A stretch of DNA of 33,920 bases, taken from NCBI GenBank assembly GCA_904420125.1, contig CAJFUK010000074.1, forward strand, positions 1 to 33,920, written 5' to 3'. A model generated the notes under the pieces. It was given only the letters and a program-made list of their open reading frames with translations. It was not told where the DNA came from and searched no databases. Position 1 is the first letter of the stretch, and the number at the start of each line of letters is the position of its first letter. A program made the translations under genes and the position numbers. This DNA is from Candidatus Falkowella caecavicola (lineage in GTDB: Bacteria; Bacillota; Clostridia; Oscillospirales; Ruminococcaceae). This document shows, one piece after another, positions 1 through 7,199 of this stretch.

Positions 1-125
1 AAATTTCCGTTACTTAAAACAACATCGCCGGAAGATGTGGCACAAAGTACCACAAGAGCCGTAATGATGAAACTGATTTTATTGCTTGCAATCAAGCGTT
101 TTACGATCGAAAAAATTGCTGTCAT
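1..125 (-). CDS. ABC transporter permease, N-terminal fragment (cut by window edge)
   Basis: Only the first 41 codons are in the window. The ATG at 125-123 overlaps the stop of the upstream ATPase gene (ATGA overlap) and follows an AAAGGAGG ribosome binding site. The visible peptide begins MTAIFSIVKRLIASNK and then turns hydrophobic (ISFIITALVVLCAT), as expected of a cytoplasmic N-terminus leading into a first membrane segment. Its position directly after an ABC ATPase makes an ABC-2-type permease the natural reading. That assignment is inferred from context, because too little sequence is present to recognise the family. Confidence 0.6.
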   Translation of the reverse strand, partial: MTAIFSIVKRLIASNKISFIITALVVLCATSSGDVVLSNGN

Positions 126-973
126 CTTGTTGCACCTCCTTTATGCCCGACCATTTGTATAAAGAAATCCTGCAAAGACAGTGGATGAATTTCCAATGAA
201 GCAGTCTGCTCTGGTGGGTTGTCGAAGATATAACTTGTTACAAGGCCTCCAACAGTATCTTGACCGATGATATTTAGATTTCGGGTTGCGGCCTCCACGT
301 CTTTTTGAAGTCCGCTGATACGAAATGCTTTTGTTTCAACCGATTGCAATGTATCAAAAAAACGGATACTGCCTTTATCAATAATGATCAGCTTTTGAAT
401 TGTCTTTGCGATTTCTTCAATGATGTGGGTGGATACGATAATAATTCGCGGGTGTTTCTGAAAACTCTCTGTCAGCATATCGTAAAACTCCACGCGCATA
501 ATTGCGTCAAAGCCGAGGACAGGTTCGTCTAACAGAATGACCTCTTTATTACTTGCTAAACAGATAATCGTTGAAACCATCGTTTTCATGCCAAGGGAAA
601 GATGATTAAACTTCTTTTTTCCATCCAACTCAAAACGCTCCATCATTTCCGAAGCAAAGTCATAATCATAGTTGGGGTTTACTTCAGAAGCAATCCGCAG
701 CAGTTTCCGTACCGGAAGATTAAAATGCTTTGCAAAGTTTTCGATGTAGCTAACGCCTGTATCCAAAGTGGATGTTGTTATTGTCTTACCATCCACTTGA
801 ATCATGCCGTTTGTAATGTTTTGATACCCAGCAATCGATTTGAGAAGCGTTGTTTTACCTGCGCCATTTCTGCCAAGCAAACAATAGATCCCCGGTTCGT
901 CAACCGAAAGGGTGATGTTTTTTAGTACGGTTGCCTGCCCGTACTGCTTTGTTACTTGTTTGAGTTCTATCAT
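122..973 (-). CDS. ABC transporter ATP-binding protein (MerR-controlled exporter type)
   Basis: This 283-residue ATPase would energise export by the permease encoded just downstream. Visible motifs are Walker A GRNGAGKT at about residues 34-41, an ABC signature in the variant form LSLGM at 125-129, Walker B VILLDEP ending near 151, and the H-loop histidine in STH at about 183. A stretch of about 75 residues after the H-loop is typical of ABC-2 exporter ATPases. I chose the ATG at 973 (MIELKQVTKQ) because AGGAGG lies just upstream and the domain begins there; an in-frame upstream start would add 16 unrelated residues. The gene diverges from a MerR regulator and is preceded by a MerR-type promoter. 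The substrate is unknown; such modules often export antimicrobials or peptides. Confidence 0.9.
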   Translation of the reverse strand: MIELKQVTKQYGQATVLKNITLSVDEPGIYCLLGRNGAGKTTLLKSIAGYQNITNGMIQVDGKTITTSTLDTGVSYIENFAKHFNLPVRKLLRIASEVNPNYDYDFASEMMERFELDGKKKFNHLSLGMKTMVSTIICLASNKEVILLDEPVLGFDAIMRVEFYDMLTESFQKHPRIIIVSTHIIEEIAKTIQKLIIIDKGSIRFFDTLQSVETKAFRISGLQKDVEAATRNLNIIGQDTVGGLVTSYIFDNPPEQTASLEIHPLSLQDFFIQMVGHKGGATR

Positions 974-1008
974 GCAGCCATTCCTCCTAAACAGCATGGA
1001 TGTATCTA

Positions 1009-1037
1009 TTGATTTTCGCAATATCTTATGCTAAAAT
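1009..1037 (+). promoter_or_regulatory. Probable promoter of the MerR-family gene
   Basis: TTGATT at 1009-1014 and TAAAAT at 1032-1037 are separated by 17 bp, a good sigma-A-type match. Transcription would start near 1044, so the regulator's leader would run through the operator palindrome at 1050-1064. MerR bound to control the divergent ABC promoter could therefore also repress its own gene. The promoter is predicted from sequence only. Confidence 0.55.
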
Positions 1038-1039
1038 GA

Positions 1040-1070
1040 ATTATAAACCTTTGTGCAACACAAAAGTCAA
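1040..1070 (-). promoter_or_regulatory. MerR-type promoter with 19-bp spacer and operator palindrome
   Basis: Reading leftwards there is a -35 box TTGACT (1070-1065) and a perfect -10 box TATAAT (1045-1040) with a 19-bp spacer. The spacer contains the perfect inverted repeat TTTGTG-N3-CACAAA (1050-1064). An overlong spacer holding a dyad is the hallmark of promoters activated by MerR-family proteins, which distort the DNA to realign the two boxes. The divergent MerR gene begins 16 bp beyond the -35 box. Confidence 0.85.
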
Positions 1071-1085
1071 TAGGAGAAAATAAAA

Positions 1086-1868
1086 ATGAAGAAATATTTT
1101 TCAGTTGGAGAAGCTGCAAAGGCTGTCCATACAACGAGCGAAACGCTGCGGCATTATGACCGCATTGGATTAGTGAAACCAAGCAAAAAAGACGAATGGA
1201 CCAATTATCGCTATTATACTGAGCAGGACATTATCCGGCTGAATACGGTGCGTGCTTTACAACTTATGGACTTATCTTTACAAGAGATAAAAAAGGTTTT
1301 AGAATATGACGATCTTGAAAAAATTATCGACTTTTTAGCGCAAGCAGAGAAAAAGGCCGATGAAAAAATGGCAGCATTACAATACAGTAAATCAAAAATC
1401 CAGTTGGCAAAAGCAGACTATGAAAGCAAATTGCAGATGCATCACAATCCGAACGGTACCTTTATCAAAGATGTTCCAGAGCGTGTTATTTTGCTGTCAG
1501 ATACTTTAGAAGTACCGACGCTTGATAATCTTTGGAATTATCTCGACCATTTCTATGAAAAAGTTACGCCCGCCTTAGAAAATCAGTTTACCTTTGAGGA
1601 TCTGGCCGGCATCTACACTGAAAATGGATTATCAAGACTCTTTGCTGTCTGCATTCGTTATGCGGATATAGATGGCTTAAAGAGATTGCCCAAAGGAAAA
1701 TACCTATGCGTTAACTGCACTGAAGAAAATAGAGAACAAATGTTGCGTGAGTTAATACACATAGCCCAAACAAAATATGGCGTAGAGCCGACATTTACGG
1801 TACAACTCATTGTTGTATCAGGTATTTTGCAATGGAATTATGAAGTACAGGTTTATGTGGATAGATAA
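1086..1868 (+). CDS. MerR-family transcriptional regulator with effector-binding C-terminal domain
   Basis: This 260-residue protein opens with a MerR winged helix-turn-helix (about residues 4-72: FSVGEAAKAVHTTSETLRHY, then NYRYYTEQDI). A charged helix (about 75-120) likely forms the antiparallel dimerisation coil, and about 140 C-terminal residues resemble the GyrI/BmrR-type ligand-binding fold, though that part is less certain. AGGAGA lies 8 bp before the ATG. It is divergent from the ABC ATPase gene, whose promoter has a 19-bp spacer with a palindrome, so it most likely senses a small molecule and activates that exporter. The region is more AT-rich than the cobalamin operon. No function beyond drug or toxic-compound sensing can be argued. 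Confidence 0.88.
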   Translation: MKKYFSVGEAAKAVHTTSETLRHYDRIGLVKPSKKDEWTNYRYYTEQDIIRLNTVRALQLMDLSLQEIKKVLEYDDLEKIIDFLAQAEKKADEKMAALQYSKSKIQLAKADYESKLQMHHNPNGTFIKDVPERVILLSDTLEVPTLDNLWNYLDHFYEKVTPALENQFTFEDLAGIYTENGLSRLFAVCIRYADIDGLKRLPKGKYLCVNCTEENREQMLRELIHIAQTKYGVEPTFTVQLIVVSGILQWNYEVQVYVDR

Positions 1869-2019
1869 AACACATGAAAACAGAAATGTTTTTATTCTAC
1901 TTTCACCCTTTTACATTGCCTTTTAGCGGATATGATGAATTATTTAAGTTAATAACAGGAATTGTGTAAACATATCCAAGCAGAAAGATGAACTGTAACA
2001 TGTACTAAAGTGAATTGAA

Positions 2020-2358
2020 ATAGCAAAGCGACCAGTACCATTATACGATTTTTTAAGGCTTTCGGGGCAGCGATAAAAGCCGCGAGAAAAGAGTATAAAG
2101 AGAGCCGTAAAAAGGTATGCGACGAGTTATATATTCCCCCCTCGCTGCCTTGCGAATATTGAGAACAAAGGACAGCAGCCGAATTTACAGGTGTTCTATG
2201 ACCTTGTAACGCGGTATCATATTTCAGTCGATCAATTTTTCTTTCTAAACAGCAACGCGGAGAAGTCTATCGTGCAGCAGCTTAATGCGCTGCTGCACGA
2301 TATGAATGTCAGGACTACGGATTGTAACCGCAACGACAAAGAAAATAACGGAAGTCTA
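2020..2358 (+). pseudogene. XRE-family regulator of an integrative element, frameshifted
   Basis: Reading across frames gives a coherent regulator: AKRPVPLYDF, then [20 protein letters not shown], then [18 protein letters not shown], then [14 protein letters not shown], then [14 protein letters not shown] and a stop at 2356-2358. This matches the helix-turn-helix regulator common in Firmicute integrative elements (family recalled, not searched). Breaks are visible at the T6 run 2049-2054, at the C6 run 2136-2141 (one extra C explains the shift), and near 2308. The likely original start is an ATA at 2020-2022, possibly a mutated ATG. Several independent lesions argue for a true pseudogene rather than a sequencing error, although two fall in homopolymers. 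Confidence 0.7.
2270..2300. repeat. Perfect 12-bp inverted repeat inside the XRE remnant
   Basis: TCGTGCAGCAGC (2270-2281) pairs perfectly with 2289-2300 across a 7-nt loop. It lies in the part that encodes the regulator's C-terminal helix, so it may simply reflect codons for leucine, alanine and glutamine. It has no T-tract and is not a terminator. Confidence 0.6.
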
Positions 2359-2385
2359 AAAAAACAGCGGTTTAACAATACAATC

Positions 2386-2420
2386 AAAAGGTTGCAGCGT
2401 TTTTCGCTGCAACCTTTTTG
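2386..2420. terminator. Strong, probably bidirectional intrinsic terminator
   Basis: GGTTGCAGCG (2390-2399) and CGCTGCAACC (2405-2414) form a perfect 10-bp stem with a T5 loop. The stem is flanked by A4 on the left and T5 on the right, extending the pairing and giving a T-tract on either strand. It follows the stop of the XRE remnant (2358) and precedes the recombinase remnant. Confidence 0.85.
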
Positions 2421-2423
2421 TCG

Positions 2424-3212
2424 TTTTTATCAAGGGCAAGACGCAACAAATGCCGCCCCGCCAAGCAAGCGGAGCGGCAAGGGATGTTCTCCGGCTTGCT
2501 GTACTGCGCCGACTGCGGCAGTAAACTGCACTTTGCAACGGGCAAGAACATGACATCGAAGCAGGGCTGTCACCGCAGCGCGAGGTACAAAAACAATACA
2601 GGGGATTATCCCATGCACTTTATCCGGGAGGAAACGCTGCAACGCTTTGTGCTGCGCCGTCTACTTGATATAACGGTCCTATTTTTTGAGGACATGATGA
2701 GTTTTCAAAAAGCGGTGTATGAGCAGTGTTTTGAGGAAGCGAAAAAGGTGGCAAAAAGCGCAGGCGTGAAATCGCCTAAGCTGAAAAACGGATTGCAGAA
2801 CCTGACCGGATTTTCAAGCGTATCTATGAGGACGATATATCGGTCGCAATTTCCCACGAGCGATTTTTGAAGTTATCTGCCGAGTATGAAGCGGAACAAC
2901 AGGAACTGACAGAGAAACTCAAATCAGACCGCGAAATGGTAACATCTATGAGCAGGACAAAGCGGATTTTGACAGTTTTGCGGCGGTCATCCGCGAATAT
3001 ATAGGGATTACAGAACTAACGCCCACGATTGTCAACGAGTTTGTGAAAAAGATTATTGTCCATGCGCCGGACAAGTCCAGCGACCACCGCCGACAGAAAA
3101 TCCAGATTATTGGGAACTTCATCAGAGAACTGAAACAGGGACGAGGCCAAGCAGACCACCCCACGGCAAAGAAAAAGCAGGAAAGCATAGCATTTTGCTA
3201 TGCTTTCCTGCA
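2424..3212 (+). pseudogene. Large serine recombinase, C-terminal remnant with two frameshifts
   Basis: The remnant starts just before the recombinase zinc ribbon ([20 protein letters not shown], near 2484-2543). It continues through the coiled-coil region and ends with the tail around TPTIVNEFVKKIIVHAPDKS near 3028-3080. Reading must change frame near 2783 (a base missing in the codon after CTG; the sense continues KRIAEPDRIFKRIYEDDIS) and again near 2941 (sense resumes NIYEQDKADFDSFAAVIREY). The N-terminal resolvase domain with the catalytic serine and most of the recombinase domain are absent, so it cannot be active. The natural stop is not recognisable, and the open frame runs on antisense to the sugar transferase. 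Family assignment is from recalled Tn4451/TnpX-like recombinases. Confidence 0.75.
3177..3211. repeat. Perfect 16-bp hairpin at the end of the recombinase remnant
   Basis: GCAGGAAAGCATAGCA (3177-3192) is followed by a TTT loop and its exact complement (3196-3211). There is no T-tract afterwards on the plus strand. It is in-frame with the recombinase tail (translated ...ESIAFCYAFLQ), so it may have been a terminator or an end structure of the original element. Confidence 0.7.
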
Positions 3213-3340
3213 GGATACAATTACTTCCTTATGGATACGCGACCAATACCAGTGCCGCGTTTATTTATATAAAAAATACATCCTCTCCTATTCTCGTGCC
3301 TTGCCCCCGCTATGTCTCTGCTGCACTTTATGGTATGTAT

Positions 3341-4756
3341 TTATCGTACAGACAGGTTTTCCTTCTGTTCCTCCATCTGGGAAGAAGGCTCCTGTACAAC
3401 TGCATCTTCCGCAGTAATCTTGCCGACTGGAATGCCTTCTGTGCTTTCCGGAATAAACAGTACCTTAATGGTCATCAATATCAGCCGTAGATCCATTAAA
3501 AAGGAATAGTTCTGTACATACATCAAATCCAGCTTAAGCTTATCATAAGGTGAAGTATTATATTTGCCGAGCAGCTGCGCATAACCGGTAAGCCCCGCTT
3601 TTACTTTTAAACGGAAATCGAATTCCGGCATATGCTGCTGATATTGTGCGGCAATCTCCGGCCGTTCCGGACGAGGACCGACCACCGACATATCCCCTTT
3701 AAAAATATTAAAAAACTGCGGCAGTTCATCACAACGAATTTTTCGGATCACTCTGCCCACCGGCGTTATCCGGTCATCACTTTGTGTGGACAGCCTGGCT
3801 ACCCCGTCTTTTTCTGCATGCATCACCATGCTGCGGAATTTATAAATATAAAACTTCTTTCCATCCAGCGTCAACCGTTCCTGTTTATATAGAATGCTGC
3901 CCCCGTCATATAGCTTAATAGCCAGCGCAGTCACCAGCATAACTGGCGATGTAATCACAATCGCAAAAGCCGAAATAAACAGATCCAATATCCGTTTGCA
4001 AAACTTCTGCGTGTGTGAAAGCCCATGATTTCTGCAAAGAAGCAAGGGCGAATCAAACAGATGGATACTTTCAGCCCCACGGATAATAATATCCGAAATT
4101 TTGGGTGTCAGGTATACGCGAATTTCTTTTTCATAACAGAATTTGAGAATTTGATTACGCAGCTGATTCTCAATATCACAAATCACAATCGCTTCATAGT
4201 CGGGGATCATGGCAAAAATTGCCTCTGCACCTTCCTGCTCATGAACTGCCCGACAAATCCTGTACTTATCCGCTCTCTGGCTCATTTTATAAGTTAACCC
4301 TGTCGCCAGATTACTACCATATACCATGAGCATCTGTTTGGGCGGATAAAGCCGTAAATACAGCCTGTTTCCAAAATAGGCCCAGGGAATGACCACGATA
4401 CATTCCACAGCCGTCATCACCAGAACCGGGCGCAGATCCATCCACATCCGGCCGATCAGGCTGATCTGAAAATACGTCAGGATATTAATAAAAAATACAG
4501 AAATGTACTGGGAATAGACCAGTTCCTGCACACGGGATGACCCGATCTTATATCCCCCATACATCTGTGTAAACACATATGTCAAAATAAAATATACAGC
4601 GATAACCAGCCAGTTTCCTTTACGGAAAAAGGGTATCAGAATCGCATCGCTGTAATATCGATACCAGACAAAAGCAAAAATCGCGGTAAAAATTAGTAAA
4701 ATCACGGCAGAAAAAAGCGAAACCGCCGTGCGTTTATATTCCCGCCTTCTTTTCAT
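3341..4756 (-). CDS. Polyprenyl-phosphate sugar-1-phosphate transferase (exopolysaccharide initiating enzyme)
   Basis: This 471-residue membrane enzyme would transfer a sugar-1-phosphate from a UDP-sugar to undecaprenyl phosphate, starting assembly of a cell-surface polysaccharide. The N-terminal half has about four transmembrane segments (roughly residues 10-33, 46-66, 83-103, 110-130) and a nucleotide-binding-like middle. The C-terminal catalytic domain starts near KRILDLFISAFAIVI (about 260) and shows KFRSM, the DE pair in IRCDELPQFFNIFKGDMS, the GPRPERPE motif and KAGLTGYAQ, all standard for the WbaP/CpsE family. Length is normal. The ATG at 4756 follows GGAGG. Its own consensus promoter lies upstream, so it is probably not part of the cobalamin transcript. 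The sugar specificity cannot be read from sequence. Confidence 0.92.
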   Translation of the reverse strand: MKRRREYKRTAVSLFSAVILLIFTAIFAFVWYRYYSDAILIPFFRKGNWLVIAVYFILTYVFTQMYGGYKIGSSRVQELVYSQYISVFFINILTYFQISLIGRMWMDLRPVLVMTAVECIVVIPWAYFGNRLYLRLYPPKQMLMVYGSNLATGLTYKMSQRADKYRICRAVHEQEGAEAIFAMIPDYEAIVICDIENQLRNQILKFCYEKEIRVYLTPKISDIIIRGAESIHLFDSPLLLCRNHGLSHTQKFCKRILDLFISAFAIVITSPVMLVTALAIKLYDGGSILYKQERLTLDGKKFYIYKFRSMVMHAEKDGVARLSTQSDDRITPVGRVIRKIRCDELPQFFNIFKGDMSVVGPRPERPEIAAQYQQHMPEFDFRLKVKAGLTGYAQLLGKYNTSPYDKLKLDLMYVQNYSFLMDLRLILMTIKVLFIPESTEGIPVGKITAEDAVVQEPSSQMEEQKENLSVR

Positions 4757-4806
4757 TCCATCCTCCGTTTTTCCTGTCCCATTCTTCTATTTTATCGTTT
4801 AATATC

Positions 4807-4835
4807 ATTATAGGACGGATGATGACGAAAGTCAA
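4807..4835 (-). promoter_or_regulatory. Promoter of the sugar transferase gene
   Basis: TTGACT (4835-4830) and a perfect TATAAT (4812-4807) are separated by 17 bp, about 50 bp upstream of the start codon. This near-consensus promoter indicates independent transcription from the cobalamin operon that ends just upstream. Confidence 0.8.
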
Positions 4836-4905
4836 TTCCTGAATTCCTGGCATGTTTTTTGGAAATGCAGCACAAATCGTGTTTTCTTAAATTCCAGTCA
4901 TGCAC

Positions 4906-5982
4906 TTAGTGCATCTGTAAGCTGCTGCGGTATCCCGTCTCCAGCTCCGCTTCTGCAAAGGTAGACATGCGATTGATTACCGCCAGTGCATCATCGATAA
5001 TCCCCATCATGACCGGACATCCAGAGCCTTCTCCCAAACGCATACCCAGACAAAGTGCCGGTGTCAACTTCAACGCCTCCGATGCGATCCGGTATCCAGG
5101 TTCTGCAGAAATGTGAGAGGCAATCATAAAGTCCCGTGCAGCCGGACAAAAAATAACTGCAAGCAGGGCGGCTGCAATAGAAATTAATCCATCAATTACA
5201 ATCGGTATTCGATAATATGCTGCCCCCAGATACAAGCCGCACATTGCAGCAATATCCAAACCGCCTACTTTAGACAAAATGTCTGCCGGATTCTTCGGGT
5301 CTGGGTGATGCAACCTCAAACCATCTGCAATGACAAGTTTTTTGCGCGCAAACGCCTCATCGGTTAATCCTGCCCCCCGGCCAACCGCCAGTTCAGGATC
5401 TTTGATTTCCAAAGCGGCCATAATGCAGGCGGCTGCCGTGGTCGTATTCGCCATTCCGACTTCTCCATTGCCCAGCAGGTTGCAGCCATCCTGCTTTGCC
5501 TGTGCTGCACAGTCAAAGCCTATCTGTATCGCTTTCTCCACTATATCCGGCGGAATGGCCTCCCGGATACGGAAATTAAAGGTGCCATTTTCCATTAAAC
5601 GGCAATTTTTAGTACCTGAAATAGGTCCTCCAATGACGCCCATATCAACTAAACGGAGTTCCACCTGATGATTTTCACAGAGCACATTAATGCCGCATCC
5701 GATTCCGGCTGCATAATGACATAGCAGCTTTCGTGTAAAGTCCTGCGGGGTTGCCGCGACTCCCTCTGCGTAGACCCCATTATCTGCTCCAAACAGGTAA
5801 TGCATCTTTTTCTCTGCTGTATTTTTGACTTTTCCGGTGATGCCTGCGATCTGAATACTGATTTCTTCCAATGTGCCCAGGCTTCCCGCAGGCTTAGCCA
5901 GTGCGTGCTGATAATTACGCGCAGCCTCAACCGCCGCCGCGTCCAGTCCTGTAATTTTTTCTATTCCTTGCCTGAAATTCAT
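4906..5982 (-). CDS. cobT: Nicotinate-nucleotide:5,6-dimethylbenzimidazole phosphoribosyltransferase
   Basis: CobT activates the lower ligand by moving phosphoribose from nicotinate mononucleotide to a benzimidazole-type base, giving the alpha-ribazole phosphate used by CobS. The 358-residue protein has normal length. Typical blocks are AKPAGSLGTLEE near the N-terminus, FGADNGVYAEGV, GEVGMANTTTAAA, and the catalytic-base region RLGEGSGCP, whose glutamate (about 318) matches the essential glutamate of the Salmonella enzyme (Glu317). The start at 5982 follows GGGGAG. It is the last gene of the operon, 13 bp after cbiC. A short dyad (ATGCAC-TAA-GTGCAT) spans its stop codon but lacks a T-tract. 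No base-synthesis gene accompanies it, so the natural ligand base is unknown. Confidence 0.96.
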   Translation of the reverse strand: MNFRQGIEKITGLDAAAVEAARNYQHALAKPAGSLGTLEEISIQIAGITGKVKNTAEKKMHYLFGADNGVYAEGVAATPQDFTRKLLCHYAAGIGCGINVLCENHQVELRLVDMGVIGGPISGTKNCRLMENGTFNFRIREAIPPDIVEKAIQIGFDCAAQAKQDGCNLLGNGEVGMANTTTAAACIMAALEIKDPELAVGRGAGLTDEAFARKKLVIADGLRLHHPDPKNPADILSKVGGLDIAAMCGLYLGAAYYRIPIVIDGLISIAAALLAVIFCPAARDFMIASHISAEPGYRIASEALKLTPALCLGMRLGEGSGCPVMMGIIDDALAVINRMSTFAEAELETGYRSSLQMH

Positions 5983-5995
5983 GAATTTTTCTCCC

Positions 5996-6631
5996 CTATT
6001 CTCTTGGAAAAGCTTGATATAAAAGCGCGTTTATGATGGATGCGGCAATGGTGCTGCCACCTTTTCTCCCTCTTGCTACAATATAAGGAATGCCAGCTCT
6101 CATAATCAGCTCTTTGGACTCGACAACATTGACAAAGCCCACTGGTACGCCGATAATCAGCTTTGGGGTCAATTCTCCTGCCTGGATCAAATCATATGCT
6201 TCCAGCAGAGCTGTGGGCGCATTGCCAACAGCCAGAATCACCGGTTTATGCAGGGCGGCTGCCTTTTTTACTGAAATAACAGCACGAGTGACTCCACGTT
6301 CTTTTGCTTCTGCGGCAACATCCGGATCTGCCATAAAACAGACTGCTTCGCAGTTTGCCTTTTGGAGCGCGGGTTTATTGATCCCGGCAAGTGCCATATT
6401 GGTGTCTGTCACAATACAAATTCCGTTTTTGATCGCCTCAATTCCTTTTGATACCGCATGGTCTGAAAAGCAGAGCGTATCTGCAAATTCAAAATCCGCT
6501 GTCGTATGGATTACCCGTTTGACAACATCCAGGTTTTCCGGGGCAATCTCTTTTCCGGAAAGTCCTTCCGCAATCATCTCCATGCTGCGCTTTTCGATAT
6601 CCATTGGTTTGATATAGGTAATATTATCCAT
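5996..6631 (-). CDS. cbiC: Cobalt-precorrin-8 methylmutase
   Basis: CbiC moves the methyl group from C11 to C12 of cobalt-precorrin-8, forming cobyrinate, the last ring step before amidation. The 211-residue protein carries IHTTADFEF with the histidine at about 42, the residue that acts as general acid in the CobH/CbiC family. It also has the block GVPVGFVNVVESKE, then GRKGGSTIAASIINALL near the C-terminus. I chose the ATG at 6631 (MDNITYIKP) because GGGAAGGGAG precedes it; an in-frame ATG 11 codons earlier lacks a site. It sits between cobO (35 bp upstream) and cobT in the operon. Confidence 0.95.
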   Translation of the reverse strand: MDNITYIKPMDIEKRSMEMIAEGLSGKEIAPENLDVVKRVIHTTADFEFADTLCFSDHAVSKGIEAIKNGICIVTDTNMALAGINKPALQKANCEAVCFMADPDVAAEAKERGVTRAVISVKKAAALHKPVILAVGNAPTALLEAYDLIQAGELTPKLIIGVPVGFVNVVESKELIMRAGIPYIVARGRKGGSTIAASIINALLYQAFPRE

Positions 6632-6666
6632 GATTTTCTCCCTTCCCGTCAGAAACTGTTCCAACG

Positions 6667-7188
6667 TTAATACTCTATTCCCTCACGCGCCGTTATGCCC
6701 AGGTCGTACGGGTGCTTTTTCTTGACCACCTCTGAAATATAATCTGCGCGTGCCAGCAATTCCGGAGCTGGATCCCGACCGGTGATCACCACTTCCAGTT
6801 CTTGGGGGCGATGATCCAGGAAGTGTAATACTTCTTTCTGTTCAATCATCCCATATCGATATGCAGAAGAAAGTTCGTCCAGTATCAACAGACCGTTTCC
6901 AGCCTGCAGGCAGCGTTGTTGTGCTTCGTGAAAGATCTGTTGATGGGAAGCCAATGTCTGTTTTTTTTCGTCATCTGTCATCCGTGAAAAAAATTTCCCG
7001 CAAAGATTCCCACGGAGTACAGGGATGCCCAATTCTTTTAATGAAGCCAGTTCCCCGGTAGGCAAGCTTTTTAAAAACTGTACCACAACCACCTGTTTTC
7101 CGGCTCCATGCGCCCGCAATGCAAGGCCAAGAGCCGCTGTTGTTTTTCCCTTTCCATCTCCGCAATAGATATGCAGCAAACCAGCCAT
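6667..7188 (-). CDS. cobO: Cob(I)yrinic acid a,c-diamide adenosyltransferase (CobO/BtuR/CobA type)
   Basis: This enzyme attaches the 5'-deoxyadenosyl group of ATP to reduced cobalt of the corrinoid, the step between CbiA and CbiP. The 173-residue protein has the family's reversed-use P-loop GDGKGKTT at residues 10-17, then LRAHGAGKQVVVVQFLK, and the acidic LLILDELSSAYRYG segment. Length is typical. The start at 7188 follows AGGAGG, 11 bp after the cbiP stop. The symbol cobO avoids confusion with the uroporphyrinogen methyltransferase also called cobA in this operon. Confidence 0.96.
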   Translation of the reverse strand: MAGLLHIYCGDGKGKTTAALGLALRAHGAGKQVVVVQFLKSLPTGELASLKELGIPVLRGNLCGKFFSRMTDDEKKQTLASHQQIFHEAQQRCLQAGNGLLILDELSSAYRYGMIEQKEVLHFLDHRPQELEVVITGRDPAPELLARADYISEVVKKKHPYDLGITAREGIEY

Positions 7189-7199
7189 TTTCTTTCCTC

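Larger units (their letters stand above)
2020..3240 (+). mobile_element. Scar of an integrative mobilisable element (deleted and decayed)
   Basis: Two broken genes typical of Firmicute integrative elements lie side by side: an XRE regulator (2020-2358) and the C-terminal part of a large serine recombinase (2424-3212). They are separated only by a strong terminator hairpin. In intact elements mobilisation genes normally lie between such a regulator and the recombinase, and the recombinase should be about 500 residues long. An internal deletion that removed the middle of the element and the recombinase catalytic domain is the simplest explanation. Element ends and attachment sites could not be identified, so the boundaries are approximate. 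Confidence 0.6.

Noticed and set aside
1941-1978. GGATATG/CATATCC inverted pair between the MerR gene and the XRE remnant
   Set aside because: Seven-base arms separated by a long AT-rich loop are easily found by chance and have no supporting context.
4906-4925. Terminator at the end of the cobalamin operon
   Set aside because: The short dyad around the cobT stop codon has only six base pairs and no T-tract, so I do not call it a terminator; transcription may continue towards the sugar transferase.
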